The position numbers were made by a program, and so were the translations under genes. Below the pieces are notes generated by a model. That model had not been told where the DNA came from and did no database searches. It was given only the letters and a program-made list of their open reading frames with translations. From Mesorhizobium sp. B2-7-1 (GTDB lineage: Bacteria; Pseudomonadota; Alphaproteobacteria; Rhizobiales; Rhizobiaceae), in the NCBI RefSeq assembly GCF_006440735.1, contig NZ_VFUA01000053.1:1-43831 (forward strand): a stretch of DNA of 43,831 nt. Direction: 5' to 3'. Positions 43,685 through 43,831 of this stretch are shown piece by piece (the stretch's first letter is position 1; each line of letters starts with the position of its first letter).

Positions 43685-43831
43685 AGCGGATCCGCTGGAC
43701 CCAACGAGCCGTGCGCCGTCTCGACCAGATTGGCGCATTCATCGAAAAGGACAATCCAGCCGCCGCGAAACGGGTCATTGCCCGTATCGTCTCCTGCGCC
43801 GACAATCTCGCCGAGCAACCCGCAATGGGGC
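43681..43831 (+). CDS. RelE/ParE-type toxin, 5' part (cut by window end)
   Basis: The first 50 codons are visible from ATG 43681, which overlaps the antitoxin stop (ATGA). The protein begins MKRIRWTQRAVRRLDQIGAF with IEKDNPAAAKRVIARIV after it, the characteristic two-helix hairpin start of ParE/RelE toxins (W-T-xx-A, DL-I-xYI-pattern). ParE poisons gyrase and RelE cuts mRNA; which applies cannot be told from this part. The remainder lies outside the window. Confidence 0.87.
   Translation, partial: MKRIRWTQRAVRRLDQIGAFIEKDNPAAAKRVIARIVSCADNLAEQPAMG

Overview
The window looks like chromosomal DNA of a high-GC alphaproteobacterium of the order Hyphomicrobiales, most likely Mesorhizobium or a close Phyllobacteriaceae relative. 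Support for this comes from the housekeeping gene order (ffs-dnaX-ybaB-recR; tsaB-rimI-plsC-miaB-phoH-ybeY-corC-lnt-xre-metK-trmB), rhizobial-type promoters (CTTGAC-N17-CTATAT), a perfect Irr iron-control element, and several dispersed intergenic palindromes of the kind common in rhizobia. The genus is an inference; no 16S or other marker is present. I see no tRNA, rRNA, insertion sequence, prophage or CRISPR array.

Layout. 1-4.5 kb: a cut membrane-anchored cytochrome c, divergent kdsB-pheA, then a minus-strand HIT-nudC-Dabb group. 4.6-10.3 kb: the SRP RNA gene, dnaX, ybaB, a SleB-type lipoprotein hydrolase, recR and a MltB-type lytic transglycosylase. 10.5-15.8 kb: a complete five-gene SBP/permease/permease/ATPase/ATPase oligopeptide-class ABC importer. 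16-21.3 kb (minus): an RND efflux pump with two different membrane fusion proteins. 21.5-24.3 kb: a class III (GABA-type) aminotransferase, a toxin remnant and an FAD-dependent reductase. 24.4-30.6 kb: an iron operon behind an Irr box: imelysin, bfd, bfr, di-heme oxidoreductase, second imelysin, Tat-exported DUF1513 protein. 30.8-42.1 kb: the core-gene run tsaB to trmB, containing a frameshifted VOC gene. 42.1-43.8 kb: a TacA/TacT-like module, a small conserved gene and the start of a ParD/ParE-like module.

How they fit together. The iron operon couples a periplasmic imelysin/di-heme set with cytoplasmic iron storage (Bfr) and release (Bfd), and shares its control region with a divergent NAD(P)H:ferredoxin-type reductase. 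The right-hand core run combines tRNA modification (TsaB, MiaB, TrmB), ribosome maturation (RimI, YbeY), envelope lipid work (PlsC, Lnt) and SAM synthesis (MetK).

Most unusual observations: four genes (sleB-like, the first ABC ATPase, tsaB, phoH) are each preceded by a five-codon ORF whose TGA overlaps the gene's start codon; trmB can be full length only from a non-canonical start, best CTG overlapping the metK stop; a terminator-like hairpin with six U ends 15 nt before metK; the TacT-like acetyltransferase has Trp where the catalytic Tyr is expected; the VOC gene carries a one-base deletion; and mosaic palindromes sit directly against the starts of recR, plsC and the VOC gene.
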